Shown here: positions 1 to 8,017 of the stretch, one piece after another
How the letters are laid out: every line of letters starts with the position of its first letter
How positions within the stretch are numbered: position 1 is the stretch's first letter
Assembly (NCBI GenBank): GCA_019419955.1
Contig: JAHZIB010000013.1
Location: 1-37,377 of the forward strand
Length of the DNA: 37,377 nt
Source of the DNA: Clostridiales bacterium
GTDB taxonomy: Bacteria > Bacillota > Clostridia > TANB77 > CAG-508
Direction of reading: 5' to 3'
Translations under genes and position numbers: made by a program
Notes under the pieces: generated by a model
Told to the model about the DNA's origin: nothing
Database searches by the model: none
What the model saw: only the letters and a program-made list of their open reading frames with translations

Positions 1-277
1 CTGCAATTATGTCATTTATTTGGTCTGCTACATCATCTAACTGCTCCTGCTCTGACTTTGCCACGTTTGCTGTTTGCTCTGCTGCCCATTTTGCTTGGTC
101 TACCAATCCTCCTTCTCCTAGTGCTACATTTATTGTTACTGCTGCTAATATTATCATTATTACTACTGTTAGTATTAGTGCCAGTAGCGTTATTCCTTTC
201 TCATTTGCACACAAAAAGGATAGATTATTTTGAAAAAAACCTTTGCCTTTTTTACATCGTTTTTTTCCACAATCCAT
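1..277 (-). CDS. Pilin-like N-terminus of a surface protein (3' end runs off the window)
   Basis: The open frame starts at an ATG at 277 and runs leftwards off the edge. After about 25 mostly basic and polar residues comes a Lys-Gly-Ile-Thr-Leu step and a single hydrophobic helix, then GEGGLVDQAKWA and a charged amphipathic helix rich in Gln, Glu and Asp. This is the plan of a type IV prepilin N-terminus (basic leader, cleavage after Gly, long hydrophobic helix), but the usual Glu at mature position 5 is absent. The protein at 24965-26257 has the same N-terminus. The last bases match the right end of the window in the same frame, so this is very probably the N-terminus of the Ig/FN3/lectin-like protein encoded at 34868-37377. 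The start is uncertain: no well-spaced ribosome binding site is seen, only AAAAGG directly abutting the ATG. Confidence 0.7.
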   Translation of the reverse strand, partial: MDCGKKRCKKGKGFFQNNLSFLCANEKGITLLALILTVVIMIILAAVTINVALGEGGLVDQAKWAAEQTANVAKSEQEQLDDVADQINDIIA

Positions 278-344
278 CCTTTTATTTATATTTCTTACTT
301 TATTTCCCTCATCAAAAACAGAACAAGTTTTCTCTATTCTCTTG

Positions 345-366
345 CTCTCTCTCTCTCTCTCTCTCT
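345..366. repeat. (CT)11 dinucleotide microsatellite
   Basis: Eleven uninterrupted CT units, read as (AG)11 on the minus strand, lie about 68 bases upstream of the proposed ATG at 277. The tract is in the likely promoter or leader of the pilin-like adhesin. Tracts of this kind change length by slipped-strand mispairing and can switch expression in other bacteria. Here that role is inferred. Confidence 0.85.
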
Positions 367-530
367 TACATCCATGCAGGTTTTATTGATTTCGTTTTTT
401 CTCATTTTGTGTCTCCTTTCCGCTTTTTCTATCTTTGTTCATGCTAATTTTATACTATTAATATTATTTTGACAAGTACTTTTTTAACTTTTTTATTTTT
501 TCCGTTATACAAACTCAAACGCAACCAATC

Positions 531-577
531 AAGATATATGTATATTTAGAGAAATTCGATAAATATACATATATCTT
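531..577. repeat. Perfect 18-bp inverted repeat (hairpin)
   Basis: AAGATATATGTATATTTA at 531-548 is exactly complementary to 560-577, with an 11-base loop. No T-run follows on either strand, so it is not a standard terminator. It lies upstream of the left-edge adhesin gene and could be an operator, an RNA hairpin or a repeat remnant. The rest of 278-797 holds the (CT)11 tract, the 17-mer at 610 and the terminator at 673; I see no gene in it. Confidence 0.75.
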
Positions 578-609
578 CATTCGTGTTAGTAGAAATATAA
601 CACCCCCAA

Positions 610-626
610 GTTACAGGATAATGGTT
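610..626 (+). repeat. Solo terminal repeat of the palindromic element found at 34359-34508
   Basis: GTTACAGGATAATGGTT here equals the reverse complement of 34492-34508 at all 17 positions and differs at one position from 34359-34375. A weaker partner, ACCATTATGGT, follows at about 647-657, so this may be a degenerate short copy of the element. If the window ends join, this repeat and the full element bracket the pilin/lectin-like gene. Confidence 0.7.
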
Positions 627-672
627 AATTTAATTGACATTTCAGTACCATTATGGTTTTTGCTATGCAATA

Positions 673-723
673 AAAAAAGAAACCTTTTTAAAATGAAATT
701 AAATCTAAAAAGGTTTCTTTTTT
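673..723. terminator. Bidirectional rho-independent terminator downstream of the SASP gene
   Basis: An 18-bp perfect stem (AAAAAAGAAACCTTTTTA at 673-690 with 706-723) encloses a 15-base loop, with A- and T-rich flanks giving U-runs in both directions. It lies 75 bases past the stop of the spore protein gene on the minus strand. Confidence 0.85.
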
Positions 724-797
724 ACGTGTTTGTAGAGCAAATATATAAGTATAAAATACTATTAATATTTATTGCACTACATAGTCCTACGCAAAAA

Positions 798-998
798 CTA
801 TTTCATTTGGCTTTCAGCTTGTTGGATTAACTTTCTTACCATTTGTCCACCTATTCTTCCTGCATCTCTTGAAGATAAATCTCCATTATATCCTTGTTTT
901 AGGTTTACACCAACCTCTGAAGCTACTTCATATTTGAATTTGTCTAAAGCTTCTCTAGCTTCTGGAACAACTTTTGAATTGCTGTTTGAATATGCCAT
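798..998 (-). CDS. Small acid-soluble spore protein, alpha/beta type
   Basis: This 66-residue protein has the hallmark of alpha/beta SASPs, which coat and protect DNA in the dormant spore and supply amino acids at germination. The central KYEVASEVGV matches the region cut by the germination protease GPR. The second conserved block, DLSSRDAGRIGGQMVRKLI, is the DNA-contacting part. The N-terminus is Ser/Asn-rich as usual, and the length is typical for the family. A perfect AGGAGGTG lies eight bases before the ATG. The gene stands alone, with a strong terminator behind it, as is usual for forespore-expressed ssp genes. Its presence implies the host makes endospores. Which numbered ssp paralogue this is cannot be told. 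Confidence 0.96.
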   Translation of the reverse strand: MAYSNSNSKVVPEAREALDKFKYEVASEVGVNLKQGYNGDLSSRDAGRIGGQMVRKLIQQAESQMK

Positions 999-1320
999 TA
1001 TAATTCACCTCCTAGAATGTGAAAATTTATTTTTGTACTTTGAAAAAGTTTATCACTTTTTCATTAAATAGAATGCTCAATTATTATAAAAATAAACTGG
1101 AAATTTTTGAGAAATTATTGTAAATTTAAAATATAATGATATAATGTAGTATCTAGTAGCAAATCACAGTAATAGTAATGTGAATATTTTAAATTAGTTC
1201 CACATATAATATAATCTTTTATTGCAAGGTTATGATATAAACATGACAGCAAAATGGAACTCACTTTTCAACATATAATTGTGAATTGTAACTAAAATAC
1301 TGTATTATAGGAGAATTTTT
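999..1320. other. Divergent intergenic region between the SASP and HAD genes
   Basis: It holds the SASP ribosome binding site at its left end and AGGAGA before the HAD gene at its right end. The rest is very AT-rich. Both genes should be expressed from here in opposite directions, but no promoter was convincing by eye. No ORF, RNA gene or repeat was recognised. Confidence 0.5.
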
Positions 1321-2196
1321 ATGTACAAATTAGTAGCAATAGATTTAGATGGTACACTTCTTAATTCATATGGGCAAATTTCTGAAATAAATAGACAGGC
1401 AATAAAAAAAGCACAAGAAAAAAATATTAATATAGTTTTAGCTTCGGGAAGGTTATTCAATTCTGTAAAAAATATTTCTAATGATTTAGGAGGAAACAAA
1501 TACATTATCTGTGGTAACGGTTCTTTAATTTATGATTTGCAAAATGAGGAAATAATATACGACAAATTTATTGAAAAAAACAAGGCACTTCAGATAATTA
1601 ATATTTGTGAAAAAAATAGTATATATTATAATATCTACACTGAAAACATGGTAATAGCTAAAACATTAGAAAATAATGTACTATTTTATCATCAAGAAAA
1701 TGCAAATAAGCCTGAAAGCAAAAAAACAAAAATTAATTTGGTTAATGATATATATAATTATGTAGAAAATCTAGATAATGAAAATATTTTAAAAATTACG
1801 ATTAGTGATAAAAATAGTATAATTTTTAATAGTATAATTAAAAAATTAAGAAATATTAAAAATATAGATGTTTTAGATGTTGCCCATATGTCTAGAAAAA
1901 TGATTAAGTCTGGAACAGAAGCAGTTTCACTTGAATATTATTATACAGAAATTACCAGCGAAAATGTTGATAAATGGAATGCAATATCGTGGCTTTCAGA
2001 AAAAATCGGCATAACTAGAGAGGAAATTATTGCAATTGGTGATAATGTAAATGACAAGATGATGCTTGAAAATGCTGGGCTCGGAATTGCAATGGGAAAT
2101 AGCGCTCCATATATTCAGCAAATAGCTGATAAAGTTGTAGCAAATAACAATGAAAATGGTGTTGCTCAAGCAATTGAGGAAAATTGCTTGTATTAG
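1321..2196 (+). CDS. HAD-superfamily (Cof-like) sugar-phosphate/nucleotide phosphatase
   Basis: This 291-residue protein has HAD motif I at residues 8-12 (DLDGT, with nucleophile Asp8 and acid/base Asp10). The motif II-like serine/threonine region is in the LASGRL stretch near 40-45. Motif III/IV is at 240-245 (GDNVND), where the acidic residues bind magnesium. The length and the cap inserted between motifs II and III fit the Cof/YidA-type IIB subgroup, whose members hydrolyse phosphorylated sugars, FMN or similar metabolites in the cytoplasm. The exact substrate cannot be predicted. The start is supported by TAGGAGA seven bases upstream. A short intergenic stretch separates it from the next small gene, which has its own ribosome binding site. 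Confidence 0.92.
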   Translation: MYKLVAIDLDGTLLNSYGQISEINRQAIKKAQEKNINIVLASGRLFNSVKNISNDLGGNKYIICGNGSLIYDLQNEEIIYDKFIEKNKALQIINICEKNSIYYNIYTENMVIAKTLENNVLFYHQENANKPESKKTKINLVNDIYNYVENLDNENILKITISDKNSIIFNSIIKKLRNIKNIDVLDVAHMSRKMIKSGTEAVSLEYYYTEITSENVDKWNAISWLSEKIGITREEIIAIGDNVNDKMMLENAGLGIAMGNSAPYIQQIADKVVANNNENGVAQAIEENCLY

Positions 2197-2386
2197 TTTC
2201 ATATTTTGAGCTTTTGAAATATAGGCGATATTTTAAGAAAGTCATTCTTAGAATATATTTAAAGCAGCGTATATTATTAAATGAAAATGCGCAAACTGAT
2301 ATAGGTATTCAGCATAAACTTTTTCTGTGTTCACAAATGATACAGATAATAGTTGATGAATACATTAAAACAGGAGGTGCATTTTT

Positions 2387-2596
2387 ATGGATGAAAAGAA
2401 ACAATATAATAATATATCACAAAATGAACTTGAGAAAGATAATATTGGTAGTAATATTGGTAAGTTTAACATGGATAAAAATGAAACTGAAGAAGATGTC
2501 ACGAAATATGGAGAATTTATTTCATCATATTTTGCTTGGCTCACACCAGAAAGACAGAAGAAAAGAGCAAAAGAGATTGATGATATGACAAAATAG
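2387..2596 (+). CDS. Small hydrophilic protein of unknown function
   Basis: This 69-residue ORF has an excellent AGGAGGTG ribosome binding site eight bases before its ATG, which is the main reason to believe it. The first half is polar (Asn, Glu, Lys, Asp). The second half has a more ordered stretch with aromatic residues (EFISSYFAWLTPERQKKRAKE), probably an amphipathic helix. There is no signal peptide, membrane helix or metal-binding motif. It lies between a HAD phosphatase and hpf on the same strand, and hpf has its own promoter, so no operon link to hpf is implied. I do not recognise the family. Confidence 0.75.
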   Translation: MDEKKQYNNISQNELEKDNIGSNIGKFNMDKNETEEDVTKYGEFISSYFAWLTPERQKKRAKEIDDMTK

Positions 2597-2725
2597 TTCA
2601 TCATCTATTGCCTTTTTCTTTATTCTGAAAAATTAAATTTACCGTTATATGATAGTCATATTTTAACTTCAAATGTTCAATAACTATTATCTAGTAACGT
2701 TTCTCTGAAAATTTTCTTAAACTAC

Positions 2726-2754
2726 TTGAAAATTTGATCAATTGAATATATAAT
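2726..2754 (+). promoter_or_regulatory. Sigma-A-type promoter of hpf
   Basis: TTGAAA at 2726-2731 and TATAAT at 2749-2754 are separated by 17 bases. This leaves a leader of roughly 40 bases before the hpf ATG, which carries a GGAAGGAGAG ribosome binding site. Confidence 0.75.
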
Positions 2755-2801
2755 ATACGTACTATAACTTAAATAGAACATTTTGGAAGGAGAGAATAGT
2801 T

Positions 2802-3332
2802 ATGAATATAAAAATAACAAGTAAAGAACTAGATGCAACAGATGCTATTAAGGATTACATTGAGAAGAAATCTGAAAAATTGGTAAAATATTTTGGAGAT
2901 AAAATTGATGTATATGCAACTATTAAAACAGAGGGAAGCAATAAAGTTGCAGAAATAAATATTAAAGCAGAAACTGATGACTTTAGGGCAGTTACAGCTC
3001 ACAGAGATCTATATGCTGCTATTGATAAGGATATAGATATTTTAGAAGGTCAAGTTAGGAAAATGAAAACTAAAAAAGATAAGCAAAATATGACTGAATC
3101 TATAAGAGCTAAAGCAGACATTAGAACAAATGATGCAGAAGTTTCTAATGAAATTATCAAAGTTCTATATTATGATATAAAACCAATGACACCTGAGGAT
3201 GCTAAGTTAAAATTACAAGAACAACCACAAAATAAGTTTTTGGCATTTATTGATATAGATACAGGAAAGACAAATGTTATTTATAGATTGAAAGATAACA
3301 AGAATTTTGGTTTAGTAGAACCAGAAGGATAA
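2802..3332 (+). CDS. hpf: Ribosome hibernation promoting factor, long form
   Basis: This 176-residue protein has both domains of long HPF. The N-terminal ribosome-binding domain (about 1-100) has a beta-alpha-beta-beta-beta-alpha pattern starting MNIKITSKELDATDAIKDYI. The C-terminal dimerisation domain (about 120-176) contains the characteristic KPMTPEDAKLKL and FLAFIDIDTGKTNVIYR blocks. Long HPF dimerises 70S ribosomes into inactive 100S particles in stationary phase or stress, protecting them for later use. Length is normal for Firmicutes. It is flanked by a clear promoter and a terminator, so it is probably monocistronic. The next gene, rpsT, also concerns the ribosome but has its own promoter. 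Confidence 0.97.
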   Translation: MNIKITSKELDATDAIKDYIEKKSEKLVKYFGDKIDVYATIKTEGSNKVAEINIKAETDDFRAVTAHRDLYAAIDKDIDILEGQVRKMKTKKDKQNMTESIRAKADIRTNDAEVSNEIIKVLYYDIKPMTPEDAKLKLQEQPQNKFLAFIDIDTGKTNVIYRLKDNKNFGLVEPEG

Positions 3333-3349
3333 TTGTATATATTTAAAAG

Positions 3350-3372
3350 CACACAGTATTGTGTGTTTTTTT
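3350..3372 (+). terminator. Terminator of hpf
   Basis: A CACACA/TGTGTG stem (3350-3355 with 3360-3365) around a GTAT loop is followed by a run of seven T, 17 bases after the hpf stop. Confidence 0.85.
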
Positions 3373-3485
3373 ATTTTTCCACAATTAAATTTTTCCCAAG
3401 CAATAGATATTTGCATTTCGTTTCCGTCTTGATATATACATTTCTTATAGTTCTTACAACAACCAAACGAATTTTACAAAACCCC

Positions 3486-3514
3486 TTGTCAAAAGGCTTA
3501 TTTCATGATATAAT
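3486..3514 (+). promoter_or_regulatory. Sigma-A-type promoter of rpsT
   Basis: TTGTCA at 3486-3491 and a perfect TATAAT at 3509-3514 with 17-base spacing give a leader of about 37 bases before the rpsT ATG. Confidence 0.8.
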
Positions 3515-3557
3515 ATTTTACGTTATATTTTACTTAGCTTAAAGGGAGGTGCAAAAC

Positions 3558-3824
3558 ATGCCAAATATTAAGTCAGCTATAAAAAGAGTTAGTGTTATTG
3601 AAAAGAAAACTTTGAGAAATAACATGATTAAGTCTGAATATAAAACAGCTATAAAGAGATTTGAAGAAGCTTTGAATAATAAAAATATAGAAGATGCTAC
3701 AAAGTTATTTTCAGTAGCAACAAAAAAAATAGACCAAGCTTGCAGTAAAGGTGTTATTGTAAAAAATACAGCTGCTAGAAAGAAATCTAATTTAGCTAAA
3801 AAATTAAATGCTGCAAATGCATAG
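3558..3824 (+). CDS. rpsT: 30S ribosomal protein S20
   Basis: This 88-residue basic protein begins MPNIKSAIKRV, the S20 signature. It has long Lys/Arg-rich helices, and the C-terminal VIVKNTAARKKSNLAKKLN block binds 16S rRNA. S20 binds early in 30S assembly at the bottom of the small subunit. I chose the ATG at 3558 because GGGAGGTG lies eight bases upstream and because family members start at this Met. A GTG nine bases earlier would also be in frame but lies on the ribosome binding site. A promoter precedes it and a terminator follows, so it is transcribed alone, as is common in Firmicutes. Confidence 0.97.
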   Translation: MPNIKSAIKRVSVIEKKTLRNNMIKSEYKTAIKRFEEALNNKNIEDATKLFSVATKKIDQACSKGVIVKNTAARKKSNLAKKLNAANA

Positions 3825-3854
3825 GATAAAAAATTGTGCACAGTTTTTTATTAA

Positions 3855-3888
3855 AAGATTGTAAATTTATGATTTGCAATCTTTTTTA
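3855..3888 (+). terminator. Terminator of rpsT
   Basis: The AGATTGTAAAT / ATTTGCAATCT stem has one mismatch and a short loop, and is followed by TTTTTT. It begins about 30 bases after the rpsT stop codon. Confidence 0.85.
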
Positions 3889-3954
3889 TTGTATAGGAAA
3901 AATCGACTTTCTGCCTTATATTTTAGTACTTATAACGATTTTTCCGTATACAAC

Positions 3955-4037
3955 AAGGTTAATTTACCTTAGGCTGTGCATATTCGCGAAGCGAAATGCA
4001 CATGTGGACGTCGGAAGCTTTGCTTCCGCTAACGTCC
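3955..4037. repeat. Three tandem hairpins, locally GC-rich, possibly a REP-like or structured RNA element
   Basis: Three stems follow one another: AAGGT/ACCTT (3955-3970); TGTGCAT-TTCGC with GCGAA-ATGCACA (3975-4002, GAA loop, one bulged base); and a nested palindrome GGACGT + GGAAGC with GCTTCC + ACGTCC (4006-4037, TTT loop). The last two stand out as GC-rich in otherwise AT-rich DNA. No ORF covers them. They lie between the rpsT terminator and the next small gene, so they are not needed to terminate rpsT. Confidence 0.7.
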
Positions 4038-4202
4038 AATTTTCTTATTTTATAGAAAAAACACCTTTTTACTTGGTTTAAATTTCCTTTGATTTTAGCA
4101 ATTATATATGATAATATAATTTTAGAATTGTTGTTAATTATATTTTTGTACTTATTAAAAAATTATATTATTGGGATAAATTGTACTAGAATGGAGGTTT
4201 GT

Positions 4203-4448
4203 ATGAAGTTAATCTTAAATAAATTTAAAAAAATGGACTCTTCGATTTTAAAAGTTAAGAATAATGGTTTGAAATTTTGCTTTATGCTATTACTAATTTC
4301 AACTTTTGTTCTAAGCATATACTTAAATGTACATAACCCCGCTTTATTTTTAGTCGGTGTATCATTATTTAAATCTTCTCTGTTTTTTATAGTATTTTTT
4401 ATAATATGTGCACTTGCAATTGATACAATTAAAAAAGATGTGAAATAG
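4203..4448 (+). CDS. Small two-helix membrane protein of unknown function
   Basis: This 81-residue protein has a basic N-terminal segment and two hydrophobic helices. The first is around residues 26-43 (CFMLLLISTFVLSIYL) and the second around 50-74, with a polar loop containing NVHNPALF between them and a Lys-rich C-terminus. Both ends should face the cytoplasm. The start at 4203 is chosen because GGAGG lies five bases before it; a longer in-frame ORF begins upstream but has no ribosome binding site. Possibly a spore- or envelope-associated small protein, but the family is not recognised and no neighbour suggests a job. Confidence 0.7.
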   Translation: MKLILNKFKKMDSSILKVKNNGLKFCFMLLLISTFVLSIYLNVHNPALFLVGVSLFKSSLFFIVFFIICALAIDTIKKDVK

Positions 4449-4917
4449 TATCTTTTGTATATTTTAAATTATATATTTTGCATTTTTTTAGCAACTAATA
4501 AATAATATTAGTTGCTAATGTTATGTTCATGAAATAATTGTATATATGCTACAAAAAAGCCTCCTTTCATAATAATGTTTAATATTATTCATTTCATTTT
4601 TGTATAATAGGGGTAATATAGATTTATTATTCTAGGTATTGATTAAATAAAAATAGATTATAATTTATTAGATTAAAAGCATATAATACAATTACGTATA
4701 TATTAAATCACATTATTTGTCATTTTACAAGAACTATCGTTCGACATTTTTCGACAAAAAGTGTTGTAACGCCCGTCTTTCTAACAAAGCAACACTTTTA
4801 TTAATTTCAAGTTTTTTTCATCATTCTTTATAGAACAAGTATCAAATCTTAATAGATTACAAAAGAGAAAACTATGTAGATGCATTTTCAATGCATCTAC
4901 TACACTCTTTTTGTATC
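4449..4917. other. Intergenic region between convergent genes, with two inverted repeats
   Basis: Besides the gatB terminator at 4876 it contains a perfect 12-bp hairpin (4489-4500 with 4506-4517, loop AATAA). It also has a second inverted repeat AAAAGTGTTG/CAACACTTTT (4757-4766 with 4790-4799) with a 23-base loop. Neither is followed by a clear U-run in a useful direction. The left gene's own terminator is not obvious. No ORF or RNA gene was recognised. Confidence 0.55.
4876..4900 (-). terminator. Terminator of the gatCAB operon
   Basis: A perfect 11-bp stem, GTAGATGCATT/AATGCATCTAC, with a 3-base loop lies 18 bases beyond the gatB stop. On the minus strand it is followed by a T-rich stretch (TTTTCTCTTTT). 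Confidence 0.8.
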
Positions 4918-6357
4918 TCATTTCAAAGCATCAATAAACATTTCATTAAGCAACTTTGGATTTGCCTTTCCCTTTGTCTCTTTCATTGCTTGTCCCAACA
5001 AGAACTTTAAAGCTCTATCTTTTCCAGCTTTATAGTCTGCTACAGACTGAGGATTTTCCGCAAGTATTTTTTCTACTACTTCTCTTATTGCTCCTTCATC
5101 TGAAATCTGAATCCATCCTTTTTCATTTATAATTTCTGCTGGTTCTTTTGGATTCTCAAATAACTCCTCTATAACCTTTTTTCCTATTGCAGAACTAATT
5201 GTTCCATCTTCTATTAATTTTACCAAACTTGCCAAATGTTCTGCTGTAAATGGTATTTCTACCGGTTCTAATTCTTTTTCATTCAAAATTCTTGAGACGT
5301 CAGACAAAAGCCAATTTGCTACTGCTTTTGCATTGCTGCAAAGTTTTTCTGTTGCTTCAAACAAGTTTGACAAATGTTTTGATGCAGTCAATAATCTAGC
5401 ATCTTTTTCGCTCAGTTTAAACTCCTCCATATATCTTGCTTTTCTGCTTTCTGGCATTTCTGGTAAATTGTTTTTTATACTTTCTATATATTCTTCAGAT
5501 AAGCGTATTGCAACTAAGTCTGGCTCTGGAAAATATCTATAGTCTTGTGCATCTTCCTTGTCTCTCATTGAAAATGTTTTTCCAGATATATCATCCCATC
5601 TTAGTGTTTCTTGGTAAATTTTTCCACCATTTTCTAATACATCAACTTGTCTTTTCGCTTCGTATTCAATTGTTCTTACAATTGACCTAAAAGAGTTCAT
5701 ATTTTTTATTTCTGTTCTTGTTCCAAGTTCCACAGTGCCTTTTTTTCTCACAGAAACATTAAGGTCTGCTCTAAATGATCCTTCTTGCATTTTGCAATCT
5801 GACACCTCAATATATTCAAGTATTGATTTCAATTTTTTCAAGTACCTATCAACTTCTCCACTAGAACGGAAATCTGGTTCTGATACAATTTCAATTAATG
5901 GTACTCCTGCCCTATTTAAGTCTACTAAACTTCCCCCACTAATTTCATTATGGTTTAACTTTGCAGCATCTTCTTCTATGTGAATTCTGGTTATTCCTAT
6001 TCTTTTTTGTTTTCCGTTATCATCTTCTATATCTATATACCCATGTTCACAAAGTGGCTTATCAAATTGTGATATTTGATAAGATTTTGGTGTATCTGGG
6101 TAAAAATAATTCTTTCTATCATTTTTGCTATTCTTAGAAATTTCGCAATTTGTTGCCAAACCTGCCTTTACAGCATATTCCACAACCTTTTCGTTTAATA
6201 CTGGTAATGCTCCAGGCATTGCCATACATACAGGGCATACCTGTGTATTTGGCTCTGCTCCAAATTCTGTAGGGCAAGAGCAGAATATTTTTGTTTTTGT
6301 TGAAAGCTCTGCATGCACTTCAAGCCCCATTACCATTTCGTAATCTTCTTTTAACAT
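4918..6357 (-). CDS. gatB: Aspartyl/glutamyl-tRNA amidotransferase subunit B
   Basis: GatB binds the misacylated tRNA and carries out the kinase and transamidation steps that turn Glu-tRNA(Gln) (and Asp-tRNA(Asn)) into the correct species, using ammonia made by GatA. Visible features are the N-terminal block EMVMGLEVHAEL, Cys pairs of the zinc site (CSCP and CPVC), the FYPDTPKSYQISQ segment, and the C-terminal helical YqeY-like domain ending in KGKANPKLLNEM. I start at 6357 (479 residues) because AGGAGG lies six bases upstream; an in-frame ATG 39 bases earlier lacks one. Last gene of gatC-gatA-gatB; a 139-base gap from gatA leaves room for an internal promoter. The organism probably relies on this indirect route for Gln-tRNA. 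Confidence 0.97.
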   Translation of the reverse strand: MLKEDYEMVMGLEVHAELSTKTKIFCSCPTEFGAEPNTQVCPVCMAMPGALPVLNEKVVEYAVKAGLATNCEISKNSKNDRKNYFYPDTPKSYQISQFDKPLCEHGYIDIEDDNGKQKRIGITRIHIEEDAAKLNHNEISGGSLVDLNRAGVPLIEIVSEPDFRSSGEVDRYLKKLKSILEYIEVSDCKMQEGSFRADLNVSVRKKGTVELGTRTEIKNMNSFRSIVRTIEYEAKRQVDVLENGGKIYQETLRWDDISGKTFSMRDKEDAQDYRYFPEPDLVAIRLSEEYIESIKNNLPEMPESRKARYMEEFKLSEKDARLLTASKHLSNLFEATEKLCSNAKAVANWLLSDVSRILNEKELEPVEIPFTAEHLASLVKLIEDGTISSAIGKKVIEELFENPKEPAEIINEKGWIQISDEGAIREVVEKILAENPQSVADYKAGKDRALKFLLGQAMKETKGKANPKLLNEMFIDALK

Positions 6358-6496
6358 TTTCTCCTCCTTTTTATATTTACAATAATACACTTGCATGTTA
6401 GCATTATTTCATTTGGAATTTCACTTATCTCAAAAAATTCCAAAACTCTACTCTCTTCATCTGCAATATAAAACTTACCATTATATTTTACAATAT

Positions 6497-7963
6497 TTAC
6501 AAAATATTAGGCTTGTACTTATTTCTAAAACCGAATTCTTTCTCAAACACATATGCAGTATTTAATATTTTTTCTTCTTCAAATCTGTTTCCAATTAGTT
6601 GCATTCCAACTGGCATGCCCTCACTATTTACTCCACATGGAATAGAAATTCCTGGCAATCCTGCAATATTTACAGACACTGTACAAATGTCTGCCAAGTA
6701 CATTTCTAGTGGGTTATTTTTCCTTGAGCCCATTTCAAAAGCTACAGTTGGTGATGTTGGTGTAAGAAGTAATTCATATTTAGCAAATGCTTTATCAAAT
6801 TCATTTTTTACCAAAGTACGTACCTTCTGCGCTTTTTTATAGTATGCATCATAATATCCAGAAGAAAGTACATAGGTACCAAGTATTATCCTTCTTTTTA
6901 CTTCTTCTCCAAAGCCTTCACTTCTTGAATTCCTGTATAATTCTTTCAAATCCGCAAATTTTTCTGTTCTATGACCATATCTTATTCCATCGAATCTTCC
7001 TAGATTTGAACTTGCTTCTGCGCAAGCAATAATGTAATATGTTGCCAAAGCATATTCAGCTATATTAAGTGAAAATTCTTCTACTTCTGCTCCTAGTTTT
7101 TTATAAATTGCAATTGCTTCTTGCAATTTTTGTTTTACTTCTTCGTCTATTCCTTCTCCAAAAAATTCCTTTGGCACTCCTATCTTTAGACCTTTTACAT
7201 TTCCTGTTAGAGCTTTTGTATAATCTTTTTTTGGCATATCATATGATGTTGTATCCTTTTCGTCATATCCTGCAATTATATTTAAAAGTAGAGCTGCATC
7301 TCTAACATCTTTAGTAATTGGTCCTATTTGGTCTAAAGATGATGCAAATGCTACTAAACCATATCTTGAAACAAGACCATATGTCGGCTTAAGACCAACA
7401 ACTCCACAGAATGAGGCTGGTTGACGAATCGAACCTCCTGTATCGCTTCCTAAAGCCCAAGGTACTAACTCTGCTGCAACTGCTGCTGCACTTCCACCTG
7501 ATGAACCACCAGGAACTCTGTTTAAATCCCATGGATTTGATGTCTTTTTGAAATATGAATATTCTGTAGATGCTCCCATTGCAAACTCATCCATATTTAA
7601 TTTTCCAAGACTAATTATTTTCTCTTCATTTAATTTATCTACAACAGTTGCATTGTACGGTGCAATAAAATCTTCAAGCATTTTTGAACTACATGTTGTC
7701 TTCACACCTTTTGTGCATAAATTATCTTTTATCCCTATTGGAATTCCTGCAAAACTTGTAGTTTTCTCACCATTTAGTCTCTTAGCGTCTATTTCCTTTG
7801 CTTTCTTTAAAGCGTCATCACATGTTGTAGTCACAAACGCATTTACATTTTTTTCCTTTTCGTTAATTCTATCTACATAAGCTTGTATAATTTCCTCACT
7901 GTTTAGCTCTTTTTTTTCAAGCTTATCTACAATTTCATGTACTGTTAATTCTGTAATGTTCAC
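6497..7963 (-). CDS. gatA: Aspartyl/glutamyl-tRNA amidotransferase subunit A (glutaminase)
   Basis: This 488-residue amidase-signature enzyme releases ammonia from glutamine and passes it through a tunnel to GatB. The Ser-cisSer-Lys triad is visible: Lys79 in GIPIGIKDN, Ser154 in PGGSSGGSAAAV, and nucleophile Ser178 in GSDTGGSIRQP. The numbering matches other GatA proteins. The C-terminal PVGMQLIGNRFEEEKIL block is also typical. The start codon is GTG, chosen because AGGAGGAG lies directly upstream at normal spacing. It sits 54 bases after gatC and must be transcribed with it. Confidence 0.98.
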   Translation of the reverse strand: MNITELTVHEIVDKLEKKELNSEEIIQAYVDRINEKEKNVNAFVTTTCDDALKKAKEIDAKRLNGEKTTSFAGIPIGIKDNLCTKGVKTTCSSKMLEDFIAPYNATVVDKLNEEKIISLGKLNMDEFAMGASTEYSYFKKTSNPWDLNRVPGGSSGGSAAAVAAELVPWALGSDTGGSIRQPASFCGVVGLKPTYGLVSRYGLVAFASSLDQIGPITKDVRDAALLLNIIAGYDEKDTTSYDMPKKDYTKALTGNVKGLKIGVPKEFFGEGIDEEVKQKLQEAIAIYKKLGAEVEEFSLNIAEYALATYYIIACAEASSNLGRFDGIRYGHRTEKFADLKELYRNSRSEGFGEEVKRRIILGTYVLSSGYYDAYYKKAQKVRTLVKNEFDKAFAKYELLLTPTSPTVAFEMGSRKNNPLEMYLADICTVSVNIAGLPGISIPCGVNSEGMPVGMQLIGNRFEEEKILNTAYVFEKEFGFRNKYKPNIL

Positions 7964-8017
7964 TTAAAAACTCCTCCTTCTAAGTTTGTTCTATACATTT
8001 ACTTGTATCTAAATTTA

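Noticed and set aside
345..366. Assembly artefact for the CT tract
   Set aside because: Possible, but the repeat is short and inside otherwise normal sequence; kept as real pending read inspection.
58..447. Long plus-strand hydrophobic ORF
   Set aside because: It is a shadow of the minus-strand pilin-like gene and the CT repeat; it has no ribosome binding site and a low-complexity Leu/Ser composition.
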